Part shown: one piece after another, positions 1 to 8,057 of the stretch
Layout: every line of letters starts with the position of its first letter
How positions within the stretch are numbered: the first letter of the stretch is position 1
DNA from: Rhodocyclaceae bacterium
Lineage (GTDB): Bacteria; Pseudomonadota; Gammaproteobacteria; Burkholderiales; Rhodocyclaceae
Length of the DNA: 64,000 nt
NCBI GenBank assembly: GCA_008080565.1
Contig: VIKE01000007.1
Location: forward strand, 1-64,000
Reading direction: 5' to 3'
Translations under genes and position numbers: made by a program
The notes under the pieces: model-generated
What the model was told of the DNA's origin: nothing
The model's input: the letters and a program-made list of their open reading frames with translations, nothing else
Database searches by the model: none

Positions 1-410
1 CGCCGCGCGGCGGCGTCGCAGCGGCCGGTGGTGGCGCGCCACGCTTCGGCGCGCCGGCCATTGAGCCGGAGCAGCCGGTGCCGCCGCCCGTTTTCGAGGG
101 GCTCCAGCTTGGCGGGCCGGCTGAGGCCGTCGCTGGTGCCGAGGTCGATATCAGCGTCGTGGCGCCGGGGCAAACCAGTGCCCTGATGGTTGATGTGGCC
201 TACGACCCGATGCGGCTCGAGGTGATTCAGCCGGCGGCGGTTGCCCCGGGGCGCATTACGCTGCGCATGGAGCAGGGCAGTGGCAACCTTCGTCTGCGCG
301 TCCTGCCCGGGGCCAAGGGCGAGACACGGGTCGACGTGACCGGGGCGACGCTGGAAAGCGGCGAGCCTTACTCCGGGGCTGCCGTTTCGCATGCGATCAA
401 GCTGAACTAG
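1..410 (+). CDS. Secretin-type protein, C-terminal part with cohesin-like domain (5' truncated)
   Basis: The frame is open from base 3 and ends with TAG at 408-410, so this is the 3' end of a gene that begins outside the window. The visible part has a Gly/Ala/Pro-rich linker followed by a domain of about 100 residues that reads as a cohesin-like beta sandwich (runs such as AEVDISVVAPG and LMVDVAYDP). GspD-like secretins with a C-terminal cohesin domain are known upstream of pseudopilin genes in betaproteobacteria. Here the next gene is a pseudopilin starting 3 bases after the stop, which supports that reading. The secretin core itself is not visible, so the family call rests on context and on the tail. 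Confidence 0.55.
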   Translation, partial: PRGGVAAAGGGAPRFGAPAIEPEQPVPPPVFEGLQLGGPAEAVAGAEVDISVVAPGQTSALMVDVAYDPMRLEVIQPAAVAPGRITLRMEQGSGNLRLRVLPGAKGETRVDVTGATLESGEPYSGAAVSHAIKLN

Positions 411-412
411 CC

Positions 413-892
413 ATGATCGGCAAGCCGGGCCGGGGTTTTACCCTGATCGAACTGGTCATCACCGTCGCCATCGTCGGCATTCTGGCGATGACGGCGATGC
501 CGATGATCGAGATGACGGCCAAGCGGCAGAAGGAAGTGGAGTTGCGGGCCGCCTTGCGGGAAATTCGCGGTGGCATCGACGCCTATCGACGGGCCGTCGA
601 CGAGGGCAAGCTGGAGAAGAAGGTCGACGAAAGCGGCTATCCGCGTCGTCTCGAAGACCTGGCCAAAGGGGTCGAAAACGTGCAGGACCCGAACAAGGCC
701 AAGCTCTATTTTCTGCGCCGCCTGCCGCGCGACCCGTTTGCCGATGACCCGGCACTGCCGGCAGAGTTGACCTGGGGCAAGCGCAGTTATGCCAGCCCGC
801 CCGATGCGCCGGTTGAAGGGGCTGATGTGTTTGACGTCTATTCGCTGGCCAAGGGCGTTGGCCTCAACGGCACGCCGTACCGGGAGTGGTGA
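413..892 (+). CDS. Pseudopilin (GspG/PilE-like)
   Basis: A 159-residue protein with a class III prepilin leader of about 8 residues cut before Phe in RGFTLIELVITV. Glu5 is present and a hydrophobic helix follows. The globular part (DPFADD, then GLNGTPYREW at the end) resembles the C-terminal loop of GspG-type pseudopilins. The inner-membrane prepilin peptidase would cleave it, and the subunit would assemble into a short periplasmic pilus driven by a GspE-type ATPase. Another pseudopilin starts 4 bases downstream, so the genes are co-transcribed. Which substrate the machine moves cannot be told from here. Confidence 0.8.
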   Translation: MIGKPGRGFTLIELVITVAIVGILAMTAMPMIEMTAKRQKEVELRAALREIRGGIDAYRRAVDEGKLEKKVDESGYPRRLEDLAKGVENVQDPNKAKLYFLRRLPRDPFADDPALPAELTWGKRSYASPPDAPVEGADVFDVYSLAKGVGLNGTPYREW

Positions 893-895
893 AAC

Positions 896-1276
896 ATGAA
901 CTCCCGTAAAAAAGGCTTCACGCTGATCGAACTGCTGGTCGTCATGTCGGTGATCGCCACGCTTCTCACCATTGCCGTGCCGCGCTATTTCCAGCATCTT
1001 GACCGGGCCCGCGAAGCCTCGCTGCGCGAGTCGCTGGCCGTCATGCGCGACGCCGTCGACAAATATCGCGGCGACACCGGACGATACCCGGAAACAATTG
1101 AAGAACTGGTCACCAAGCGCTACCTGCGCAAGGTGCCGCCCGACCCGATCACCGAAAGCACCGAAAGCTGGGTCATCGTTCCGCCGCCGGACGAGCCGGG
1201 CCAGCGCAGGGTCTGGGATATCCGCAGTGGGGCTGAAGGGCAGGGCCTGAACGGCAGCGATTATTCGACATGGTGA
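896..1276 (+). CDS. Pseudopilin (GspG-like)
   Basis: A 126-residue protein with leader MNSRKKG cut before FTLIELLVVMSVIA. Glu5 is intact and the usual hydrophobic N-terminal helix follows. The middle (DTGRYPETIEEL, YLRKVPPDP) is the typical calcium-loop side of major pseudopilins, and the C-terminus (GLNGSDYSTW) matches the end of the neighbouring pseudopilin, so the two probably arose by duplication. The stop overlaps the ATG of the next gene by 7 bases, pointing to translational coupling. Confidence 0.8.
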   Translation: MNSRKKGFTLIELLVVMSVIATLLTIAVPRYFQHLDRAREASLRESLAVMRDAVDKYRGDTGRYPETIEELVTKRYLRKVPPDPITESTESWVIVPPPDEPGQRRVWDIRSGAEGQGLNGSDYSTW

Positions 1277-1830
1277 TCTGCCACGGTCAACCGGAATTTT
1301 TGGCCAAAAATGAAATCGGTCGTCAGGCTGGCTTTACCTTCCTCGGCCTGATGTTTGCCGTCGCCATCGCCGGCATCGCGCTGGCCGGGACCGGTGCCCT
1401 GTGGCAAATGGAAAGCCGGCGCGAGAAGGAAAAGGAGCTGCTGTTCATCGGCGAAGAATACCGTCGCGCCATCGGCAGCTATTACGACAAATCGCCCGGC
1501 GCCGTAAAACAGTTCCCGAACAAGCTCGAAGACCTGCTGCAGGACAAGCGCTACCCCAACCCGACCCACCACCTGCGCCGCCTCTATCGCGACCCGATGA
1601 CGGCCGATGGCGAGTGGGAGCTGATCAGGCTGGAAGGCCGCATCATGGGCGTCGCCAGCCGCTCCTCGGACAAGCCGATCAAGGTGGCGGGATTTTCCGC
1701 CGATCAGGGTGATTTCGAGGGCGCCGGGAGCTATACCGAATGGCGGTTCATCAGCAGCGGCGGGGGGCAGCTGGCGAATGCCAATGCCGGGGCGCAAGCG
1801 GGGGGCGCTCCGTCGTCGCCGGAGCGCTAG
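1270..1830 (+). CDS. Atypical pseudopilin-like protein with repeat-derived leader
   Basis: A 186-residue protein. From the ATG at 1270 the leader is 21 residues, much longer than in the two preceding pseudopilins, and most of it (residues 4-14) is encoded by a copy of the dispersed palindromic repeat at 1281-1311. A TTG at 1300 would give a normal 10-residue leader. The processing region reads QAGFTFLGLMFAVAIAG. It has Gly at -1 and Phe at +1 but Gly instead of the conserved Glu at +5, as in minor, tip-type pseudopilins. The body contains RLYRDPMT and ends in a Gly/Ala-rich tail. It is likely a minor subunit of the same assembly. Confidence 0.65.
   Translation: MVICHGQPEFLAKNEIGRQAGFTFLGLMFAVAIAGIALAGTGALWQMESRREKEKELLFIGEEYRRAIGSYYDKSPGAVKQFPNKLEDLLQDKRYPNPTHHLRRLYRDPMTADGEWELIRLEGRIMGVASRSSDKPIKVAGFSADQGDFEGAGSYTEWRFISSGGGQLANANAGAQAGGAPSSPER
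1281..1311 (+). repeat. Dispersed palindromic repeat, copy 1 (intragenic)
   Basis: CCACGGTCAACCGGAA is followed by the perfect 16-bp palindrome ATTTTTGGCCAAAAAT (1296-1311). It lies in the leader region of the third pseudopilin, read as HGQPEFLAKN. Confidence 0.85.
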
Positions 1831-1926
1831 CCACTCGCGGTCCCGTCTCCGGAATGCAACATTGCTTCGCTAAAGTAGCCGGCATTTCATTCTGATGCTG
1901 CGGTCATCGCAGACCAAGGTCGATTC

Positions 1927-4281
1927 ATGAGCAAGGGAAATACTCGCCAATCCGCGCCCGCGGCCGGGCGCTCGGCAATGCCAGGCAATCTGCAATTCAT
2001 TCTCGATCAGGGCATCTCCCTGCTGCAACAGGGGCAACCGGCCCCGGCGGAGGCGTATTTCCGGCAGGTGTTGACGGCCGTACCGCAACATCTTGATGCG
2101 CTGCAGTTTCTCGGCGTCATCGAATACCAGAAAGGGCGCTTCGCGGCCGCTGCCGAACTACTGCAAAGTGCCATTGATATCGCGCCCGACGCCCCGGGCT
2201 TGCACTGCAATCTGGGTCTGGCGCAGCAGGAACTCGGCCACCCTGAACAGGCACTGGCCAGCTACGACCGGGCGCTGGCCCTGATGCCGAAATTCGTCGA
2301 AGCGCTGAACAATCGGGGCAATGTCCTGCGCCAACTGGGGCGGCTCGCCGAATCAGCCGCCAGCTACCGGCGCGCCCTGACCTCGCGGCCGGATTTCATC
2401 GAAGCGCTCTTCAACCTCGGCATCACCCAGATCGCCCAAGGCCAGTCCGACCAGGCTTTGACTCCGCTGGCGCGCTGCCTGCGGCTGGCACCTGGGCACC
2501 TCGGCGCCTGGGGCCAGTACGGCGTCGCCCTCATGGCGTTGAACAAACATGCCGATGCCCTGAGCTGCTTCGAGCGAATTCTTGGGCACACGGCCAACGA
2601 TGCCGAGGCGCATTACTGGCGCGGTAACGCGCTGCTCGCGCTGGGGCGCTCTGACGAAGCGCTCTCCGCCTACAGCAATGCGGCGCAGATTCGCCCCGAC
2701 ATTCCGGAAGTCCACTACAACATTGGCAACGTGCTGCTCGATCAGGGCCGGGTAGAGGAGGGCATAGCCGCCTTCGATCAGGCATTGGCTTGCCGGCCGG
2801 CTTTCCCTGAGGCCATCTACAACCGCGCCGGCGCCGAGCAGGATCTCGGGCGCTACGACGATGCCGCGGCCACCTACGAGCATCTGCTGAGCTTGGCGCC
2901 GGACCATCGCTACGCCCTCGGCCGGCTTTTCCATTGCCGGCAATTCGTCGCCAACTGGCGGCGCCACGCCGAACAGCGCAACGCCCTGGTGGCCAGCGCC
3001 GACGGCAGAGTGCGCGACATTCCTTTCCCTTTCCTCGCCGTGAGCGACGACCCGGCGCTGCAACTGCGCTGCGCACTAGCCTATACGGCCGCCAAGTATC
3101 CGCCGGCCGCCTCTCCGCTATGCAGCGGCCAGCCTTACGCCCACCAGCGCATTCGTCTCGCCTACCTCTCGGCCGATTTTTGCGAGCATGCCTTGAGCTA
3201 CCTGCTGGCCGGCGTCTTCGAGGCGCATGACCGGGCCCGTTTCGAAGTCTGGGGCATTTCGCTGAAGCCAGGCGACGGCAGCGCCATGGCCACTCGGGTA
3301 GCTGCCGCCTTCGAGCATTTCATCGACGCCTCGGCCCTCAACGACAACGAAGTCGCCCGCCTGCTGCGCGACCAGGAAATCGACATCGCCATCGACCTCA
3401 CCGGCCACACCCAGGATGCCCGCACCGCCATCTTCGCGGCGCGGCCGGCGCCAGTGCAGGTCAATTACCTCGGCTACCCCGGCAGCATGGGGGCGGCCTA
3501 CATCGACTACATCATCGCCGACGACTTCGTCATCCCCGAAGCGGCGCGCCCGCACTACGCCGAGCAGGTCGTTTATTTGCCCGAGTGCTTCCAGGGCAAC
3601 GACGACCGGCGCGTCATCGATGCTCAGCCACAAACGCGCGCTGCCCACGGTCTACCGGAAAAAGCCTTCGTTTTTTGTGCCTTCAACAACACCTACAAAC
3701 TGACGCCGGAATTTTTCGATATCTGGATGCGCCTGCTCGCCGCAGTGCCCGACAGCGTGCTCTGGCTGGCCAGCGCCGATGTCAGCGTGCAGCGCAATCT
3801 GCGCGCCGAGGCCGAACGGCGGGGCGTCGCGCCCGAACGCCTGGTCTTCTCGCCGCGCATCCGCTATGCCGAGCACCTCGCCCGCCTGCAGTTGGCCGAC
3901 CTCTTTCTCGATACCTTGCCCTTCAACGCCGGCACCACGGCCAGCGACGCCCTGTGGGCAGGCGTCCCGGTCCTCACCTGCGCCGGCCGCGCCTTCTCGG
4001 CGCGCATGGCCGGCAGCCTGCTGCGCGCACTCGGCCTGCCCGAACTGATCACCGGCAGCTTGGCTGCCTACGAGGCGCGAGCCCTCGAACTCGCAGTAAA
4101 TCCGTCTGCCCTGAGCGAACTCCGGTCGCACCTGGCCAGCAACCGGACGACCCATCCGCTGTTCGACACCCGGCGCTTCACGCGCCACCTCGAACAGGCC
4201 TACCAGGCCATGCAGCAACGCGTCGATGCCGGGCTGCCGCCGGATTATCTGGTTATCGCTGCCGAGCCATCGCCAGCCTGA
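1927..4281 (+). CDS. TPR protein with SPINDLY/O-GlcNAc-transferase-type glycosyltransferase (GT41)
   Basis: A 784-residue protein. Residues about 20-345 are tandem tetratricopeptide repeats (for example LDALQFLGVIEYQKGRF, EALNNRGNVLRQLGR). Residues about 380-780 match the GT41 catalytic half: LSADFCEHALSYLL, DIAIDLTGHTQDAR, RPAPVQVNYLGYPG, FVFCAFNNTYKLTPEFF and LFLDTLPFNAGTTASDALWAGVPVLT. The family transfers a sugar from a nucleotide donor to Ser/Thr of proteins in the cytoplasm. There is no signal peptide. The ATG at 1927 has AAGG about 10 bases upstream. It follows the pseudopilin genes by 96 bases, so pseudopilins or other surface proteins are candidate acceptors (inference). Confidence 0.88.
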   Translation: MSKGNTRQSAPAAGRSAMPGNLQFILDQGISLLQQGQPAPAEAYFRQVLTAVPQHLDALQFLGVIEYQKGRFAAAAELLQSAIDIAPDAPGLHCNLGLAQQELGHPEQALASYDRALALMPKFVEALNNRGNVLRQLGRLAESAASYRRALTSRPDFIEALFNLGITQIAQGQSDQALTPLARCLRLAPGHLGAWGQYGVALMALNKHADALSCFERILGHTANDAEAHYWRGNALLALGRSDEALSAYSNAAQIRPDIPEVHYNIGNVLLDQGRVEEGIAAFDQALACRPAFPEAIYNRAGAEQDLGRYDDAAATYEHLLSLAPDHRYALGRLFHCRQFVANWRRHAEQRNALVASADGRVRDIPFPFLAVSDDPALQLRCALAYTAAKYPPAASPLCSGQPYAHQRIRLAYLSADFCEHALSYLLAGVFEAHDRARFEVWGISLKPGDGSAMATRVAAAFEHFIDASALNDNEVARLLRDQEIDIAIDLTGHTQDARTAIFAARPAPVQVNYLGYPGSMGAAYIDYIIADDFVIPEAARPHYAEQVVYLPECFQGNDDRRVIDAQPQTRAAHGLPEKAFVFCAFNNTYKLTPEFFDIWMRLLAAVPDSVLWLASADVSVQRNLRAEAERRGVAPERLVFSPRIRYAEHLARLQLADLFLDTLPFNAGTTASDALWAGVPVLTCAGRAFSARMAGSLLRALGLPELITGSLAAYEARALELAVNPSALSELRSHLASNRTTHPLFDTRRFTRHLEQAYQAMQQRVDAGLPPDYLVIAAEPSPA

Positions 4282-4390
4282 TGCCTGGCCGAATTTCCCG
4301 GGACGGCGCTTTTGTCACCGTTCTGCAACAACAGGGTAACCAAGAGAGGCTAGATTCAGGCGCTTAGCAAAAATTTACCAGTGAACTGTC

Positions 4391-5188
4391 ATGCGCCTCG
4401 CCAAATCCGTCGTTCCCATCGTACTTTTCACGGCTGTTGCCTCGGCGCAGGCTTTCGAGGAGGGGCCGGCGGTGCCTGAACGGCTGGCGCCGGCGTCGGC
4501 CACGGTCCGCCAGCGGGCTTTGCCCGAAGACTTTTCCGCAGTCGGCAAGGCAGCCTGGGAAGACAGCCGGCCGGTGGTGGCATCATCGACGCGCGACCTG
4601 CTTGCCGCCGTCAAGGCCGGCCAGTTTGATGCCGTCAAGACCTTGCTCAATGACGGCGCGTTGGCCAACGGCGCCGACGAACTCGGCGAGCGGCCGCTGC
4701 TCGCCGCCGTCGCCGGCGAACATGCCGAAATCGCCCGCCTGCTTATCCAGCGTGGGGCCAGCCCCAACGTCAAGGGTCCGGAAGGGCGGACACCGCTGGC
4801 CATGGCCTCGGCTGCAGGTAATCCCGGCCTCGTGCGTATCCTGCTGCAGGCCGGTGCCGACATCAACGCGCGCAGTGACAACCGCGCCACGGCCCTGCAT
4901 GAGGCCATCCGCTTCGACCACCCGGAAATTGTCCGCCTGCTGCTCACCGCCAGCCCCGACCCCGAGCGTTACGACCGCGAGGGCCTGCATCCGCTGGCGT
5001 TGGCTGCGGCGCTCGGCCGGCTCAACTGCCTGCTGACTTTGCTCGACAGCCAGATAGCGCCCGATCAGCCCGACCGCAAGGGCCTCACCGCGCTGTACTG
5101 GGCGCGGCGTTACGACCAGGCGCTGGCCGAAAGCCTGCTCGTCGAGCGCGGCGCCAGCCGCGAAGCCTGGCCGATCAACCTTGACTGA
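4391..5188 (+). CDS. Ankyrin-repeat protein, exported
   Basis: A 265-residue protein with an N-terminal signal peptide (RLAKSVVPIVLFTAVASAQA). About five ankyrin repeats lie from roughly residue 65 to 255 (AAVKAGQFDAVKTLL, ERPLLAAVAGEHAEIARLL, GRTPLAMASAAGNPGLVRIL, ATALHEAIRFDHPEIVRLL). Ankyrin stacks bind other proteins and have no enzymatic function. Export to the periplasm suggests a partner in the envelope. The end lies within 11 bases of the next regulator start, so the two are probably co-transcribed. The partner is unknown. Confidence 0.8.
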   Translation: MRLAKSVVPIVLFTAVASAQAFEEGPAVPERLAPASATVRQRALPEDFSAVGKAAWEDSRPVVASSTRDLLAAVKAGQFDAVKTLLNDGALANGADELGERPLLAAVAGEHAEIARLLIQRGASPNVKGPEGRTPLAMASAAGNPGLVRILLQAGADINARSDNRATALHEAIRFDHPEIVRLLLTASPDPERYDREGLHPLALAAALGRLNCLLTLLDSQIAPDQPDRKGLTALYWARRYDQALAESLLVERGASREAWPINLD

Positions 5189-5198
5189 TCACCCGCTC

Positions 5199-5969
5199 AT
5201 GGACGCGCTGGTTACCCTCACGGCAGTCGATCTTGAGCGTTTGCTGATTACCATCGAATCCTCGCAACAAGTGCATCTGCGCCACCAGTATTTCCTTTGG
5301 TCGCAGGGCGTGCTGCAAAGCTTTCTGCCGCATGAGGCGCTGATCATCGGCCATGGCGAATACGGAACGCCGGCCTTTCGCTACGAAGTGCTCGGGCGTA
5401 CCCAACTGGCCGGCGACCGGATGCCGGGCAGCGATTTCGACAAACTGGTCGGGCTGGCGCTCGATAGCTGGCAGCATGGCGGCTACGTCCCGAAAGCCTT
5501 TGGCGGTGACCGTAACGGAAGCGGCATTTGCCCGGTTGGTCAGCTGCTCAAGCGCTTCTCCATCGGCCACGCCATGGCCCACGGCACCCGCGAGTTCACC
5601 GGTGACACCTCCGGTTTCTTCGTCTTTCTCAACATGCCGGAAGCGCCCGGCCGGCGCCATGTGTACTTCGCGCAAATGCTCATGCCCTACCTGCACACCA
5701 CGCTGCACCGCATGCTGACGCAGGAAAAAAACGCGCCCGAACTGCCGGTCCGTTTCAACACCCGGCTCAGCGGCCGCGAGGCCCAGGTCATCTCGCTGGT
5801 CCGCGACGGCATGACCAACCAGCAGATCGCCGGCACGCTCGAACTCAGTCCGCTGACCGTCAAGAATCATATCCAGAACATCCTGCGCAAGCTCGAAGTC
5901 TCGAATCGCGCCCAGGCCGTCGCCAAGGCCGTCAAGGCCCGGCTGATCAGCGATCAGCCGGGGACTTAA
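5199..5969 (+). CDS. epsA: LuxR-family transcriptional regulator, EpsA-like (XrtB/PEP-CTERM associated)
   Basis: A 256-residue protein from the ATG at 5199. A TTG at 5181 overlapping the ankyrin stop is also possible. The N-terminal 180 residues (RHQYFLWSQGVLQSFLPHEAL at the start) match the sensor-like region of EpsA regulators known from exosortase-B/eps loci. The C-terminal 65 residues are a GerE/LuxR helix-turn-helix with LSGREAQVISLVRDGMTNQQ, then LSPLTVKNHIQNILRKLEV. The ligand is unknown. PEP-CTERM proteins and epsL/epsD lie in the same window. A TAGTCCGATTGG-like motif near three of those genes is a candidate operator (inference). Confidence 0.8.
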   Translation: MDALVTLTAVDLERLLITIESSQQVHLRHQYFLWSQGVLQSFLPHEALIIGHGEYGTPAFRYEVLGRTQLAGDRMPGSDFDKLVGLALDSWQHGGYVPKAFGGDRNGSGICPVGQLLKRFSIGHAMAHGTREFTGDTSGFFVFLNMPEAPGRRHVYFAQMLMPYLHTTLHRMLTQEKNAPELPVRFNTRLSGREAQVISLVRDGMTNQQIAGTLELSPLTVKNHIQNILRKLEVSNRAQAVAKAVKARLISDQPGT

Positions 5970-5977
5970 CGGCAATC

Positions 5978-6008
5978 CCACGGTCAACCGGAAAATTTGG
6001 CCAAAATT
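5978..6008 (+). repeat. Dispersed palindromic repeat, copy 2 (intergenic)
   Basis: CCACGGTCAACCGGAA followed by AATTTGGCCAAAATT. It fills the gap between the EpsA-like gene and the next gene, so it forms the 5' leader and possible hairpin of that gene. Confidence 0.85.
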
Positions 6009-6018
6009 GAAATTCACC

Positions 6019-6849
6019 ATGACGCCAGACCTCCACCTTTTCCAGATCTATTACGACGACGCGACCCGGGCAGCCATCGATCCCGATTTCCAGCCGCTCG
6101 ACAATTCGCGCAACGAGCGCCCGGACTGGTTCGAGTACTGGCCGATCCACAACCACCTGCAGCGCCAGCCGCTCGACGACGACAGCTATTACGGCTTCTT
6201 CTCCCCCAAGTTCCGCGACAAGACCTGGCTGACCGGCGCCAAGGTTCGCGCCTTCATTGCGGCGCAGCCGGGGGCGGACGTCTACACCTTCTCGCCGACA
6301 CCCGACGAAGCCTGCTTCTATGCCAACGTCTTTGAACAGGGGCAAAGCGCCCACCCCGGACTGGTCGAGGTCGCCCAGGCCTTCTTTGACGACATCAAGC
6401 TCGGCGTCGATCTGCGTCGCGTTGTCATGGATGTGCGGACCAGCGTTTACGCCAACTACTTCGTCGCCCGCGGCAGCTTCTGGCGGCGCTGGTATGCCAT
6501 CTTCGAGTGCTGCCACGCCCATGCCGAAAACCCTGCCTCGCCGCTGCACGAAAAGCTCTGTGCCATTACCCGCTACCGCACGCCGGTGCAGATGAAGATC
6601 TTTTTGATGGAACGGGTGGTATCGACTCTGCTCGCCACCACGCCCGGCCTCAAGGTCGTTAACTACCCCCCGTTCGAGATGCCGCTCAGCGAAGAAAGCT
6701 GGCTGCCTTACTTCGACAACCTGGTGGCCATGGATGCCAGCAAGCTCGCCTTTCTGCAGACAGGCAACGAGATTTACATGACCGCCTTTCGCAACACGCA
6801 AAAGGCGGTGTGGAGCACCCTGCAACGCAAGTTCGCCCAGGGAAAATAG
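6019..6849 (+). CDS. Conserved-looking protein of unknown function
   Basis: 276 residues from the ATG at 6019. A TTG at 6007 inside the palindromic repeat is an alternative. No signal peptide or membrane segment is seen. The N-terminus (LHLFQIYYDDATRAAIDP, then LDNSRNERPDWFEYWPI) and the region with DVYTFSPTPDEACFYANVFEQG look like an alpha/beta fold. Similar proteins are remembered near surface-polysaccharide or glycosyltransferase genes, but no catalytic motif can be named. It may be a glycosyltransferase-like protein acting with the GT41 enzyme upstream; this is speculation from position. Confidence 0.6.
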   Translation: MTPDLHLFQIYYDDATRAAIDPDFQPLDNSRNERPDWFEYWPIHNHLQRQPLDDDSYYGFFSPKFRDKTWLTGAKVRAFIAAQPGADVYTFSPTPDEACFYANVFEQGQSAHPGLVEVAQAFFDDIKLGVDLRRVVMDVRTSVYANYFVARGSFWRRWYAIFECCHAHAENPASPLHEKLCAITRYRTPVQMKIFLMERVVSTLLATTPGLKVVNYPPFEMPLSEESWLPYFDNLVAMDASKLAFLQTGNEIYMTAFRNTQKAVWSTLQRKFAQGK

Positions 6850-7215
6850 GCGCGCTACCCGCCACGGCGGGGGCTGGGGGGTAGTGCTCTGCGGCGTCCT
6901 GCCGAATCCATGGAAACCCCCAGCCAGCCCCGAATACCGCCAATGTTTCAGATTGTGACAACGAGCCCTGCCTGGGCTGAGCCAATCGGACTAGCCCCCT
7001 AGTCCGATTGGCGGGTCAAAAAGCCCTGCCGGCGCCGTATCTGGAGTCATCTTGCCCTCCTAAAGTGGCTGTATCAGCGAGGTTCTGCCCCGGGTGAAAA
7101 ACTGCTTCCCACGGTTCGTGAGCGTGGGCTCCCGGTTGGCGGTGATCGAGCTGGTCGTTCTTTGCCATCTTCTGCTTCGCTCTGGAGCACAGTCAATTTT
7201 TCAAAGGGGTTTTCA
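6850..7215. other. Intergenic leader region before the PEP-CTERM gene
   Basis: 366 bases without a convincing gene. It holds a perfect 13-bp inverted repeat at 6982-7011 (separate entry) and a weaker one at 7108-7128 (CCCACG / CGTGGG, 9-base loop). A long 5' leader or complex promoter for the PEP-CTERM gene fits. No sigma-70 or sigma-54 promoter could be assigned with confidence. Confidence 0.5.
6982..7011. promoter_or_regulatory. Perfect 13-bp inverted repeat with TAGTCCGATTGG motif
   Basis: CCAATCGGACTAG at 6982-6994 and its exact complement CTAGTCCGATTGG at 6999-7011 are separated by CCCC. The right arm recurs almost unchanged at 9597-9608 upstream of the TPS transporter and more loosely at 62193-62204 upstream of epsL. 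There is no T tract, so a protein-binding site is more likely than a terminator. An EpsA-like LuxR regulator is the obvious candidate binder (inference). Confidence 0.55.
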
Positions 7216-7995
7216 ATGAAGTTTTCTCTCAAGACTCTCGCTGCTGCCGTCGTCATGGCTGCCGCTGCTACCGGCGCTCAGGCCGATATCGTTGCCGGCA
7301 ATGGCGGCAATGGCGAACTGTTCTTCAACATCTGGGATGCCAACGGCTCCTATACCCGTGGCCTGAATGTCCAGGTTACGAGCTTCGAGTCCGGTCTGGC
7401 CTCTGCTGGCAACGTTGACATGATGTGGACCTCTGACAGCTTGCTGAACACTTGGCTGGCCTCCGCCGATGTTTCCACGCTGAAGTGGAACGTGGTTGCC
7501 AATGACACCCAGGGCGCCAACCGCCTGCTGACCACCTATACCGCTCCGGAGAAGGCTGTTACGAAACAAAACGATGTGATCCGCAGCGCAGGTATCGCGG
7601 TGACAAACTTCCTAGGCGCAGTGAATCCGCTTATGTCCAATGTTGCCGGCGCTTCCGTTGCCGTCGACTCTGGTAGTACTGCCTATGCCGGCAAGACCGC
7701 CTTCCGCGACTCCGTTGGTGGCCTCCTAGACTTCAGCAATGCAGGCACTTTGGCTAACAGCAGCTTCGCCAGCGGCCTTGGTTTCATGCGCATTGATGCA
7801 TTGGCTACTGGTACCGCCAAGTCGGTTTACAACGAATACATGGACGGCACCACCGCCGTCAATGTCTGGCTCGACAGCGCCAATACCCTGCACATCGGTG
7901 CCGTGGCTGCCGTGCCGGAACCTTCTGAGTACGCCATGCTGCTCGCCGGCCTCGGCATGATCGGCTTCATGGCTCGCCGCAACAAGCGCGCCTAA
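7216..7995 (+). CDS. PEP-CTERM sorting-domain protein
   Basis: 259 residues. The ATG at 7216 is chosen because AAAGGGG precedes it and a clean signal peptide follows (KFSLKTLAAAVVMAAAATG, cut after AQA). The C-terminus is the PEP-CTERM signal: VPEPSEYAML, a hydrophobic helix (LAGLGMIGFMA) and a basic tail RRNKRA. Exosortase would recognise PEP, cut and hand over the protein to the cell surface or matrix. The mature domain of about 200 residues is rich in Ala, Asn, Ser and Thr and shows no enzymatic motif. A terminator-like hairpin follows at 8013-8040. Confidence 0.9.
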   Translation: MKFSLKTLAAAVVMAAAATGAQADIVAGNGGNGELFFNIWDANGSYTRGLNVQVTSFESGLASAGNVDMMWTSDSLLNTWLASADVSTLKWNVVANDTQGANRLLTTYTAPEKAVTKQNDVIRSAGIAVTNFLGAVNPLMSNVAGASVAVDSGSTAYAGKTAFRDSVGGLLDFSNAGTLANSSFASGLGFMRIDALATGTAKSVYNEYMDGTTAVNVWLDSANTLHIGAVAAVPEPSEYAMLLAGLGMIGFMARRNKRA

Positions 7996-8012
7996 GCATC
8001 CCCTGATGCCTG

Positions 8013-8040
8013 CCGACGCCGCCCCGGCGTCGGTTCTTTT
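8013..8040 (+). terminator. Rho-independent terminator or attenuator
   Basis: CCGACGCCG (8013-8021), CCC loop, CGGCGTCGG (8025-8033), then TTCTTTT. It separates the PEP-CTERM gene from the PstS-like gene and may reduce read-through instead of ending transcription. Confidence 0.75.
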
Positions 8041-8057
8041 GTCTTTTGGAGAATCCC

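Noticed and set aside
3645..3663. CCACGGTCTACCGGAAAAA in the GT41 gene, similar to the palindromic repeat
   Set aside because: The encoded HGLPEKAFVF is a conserved motif of the enzyme family, so the likeness is probably chance.
4312..4340. Possible promoter TTGTCA before the ankyrin gene
   Set aside because: No suitable -10 at the right distance.
7151..7166. Sigma-54-like sequence TGG...TTGCC before the PEP-CTERM gene
   Set aside because: The GG to GC distance is one base too short for a sigma-54 promoter.
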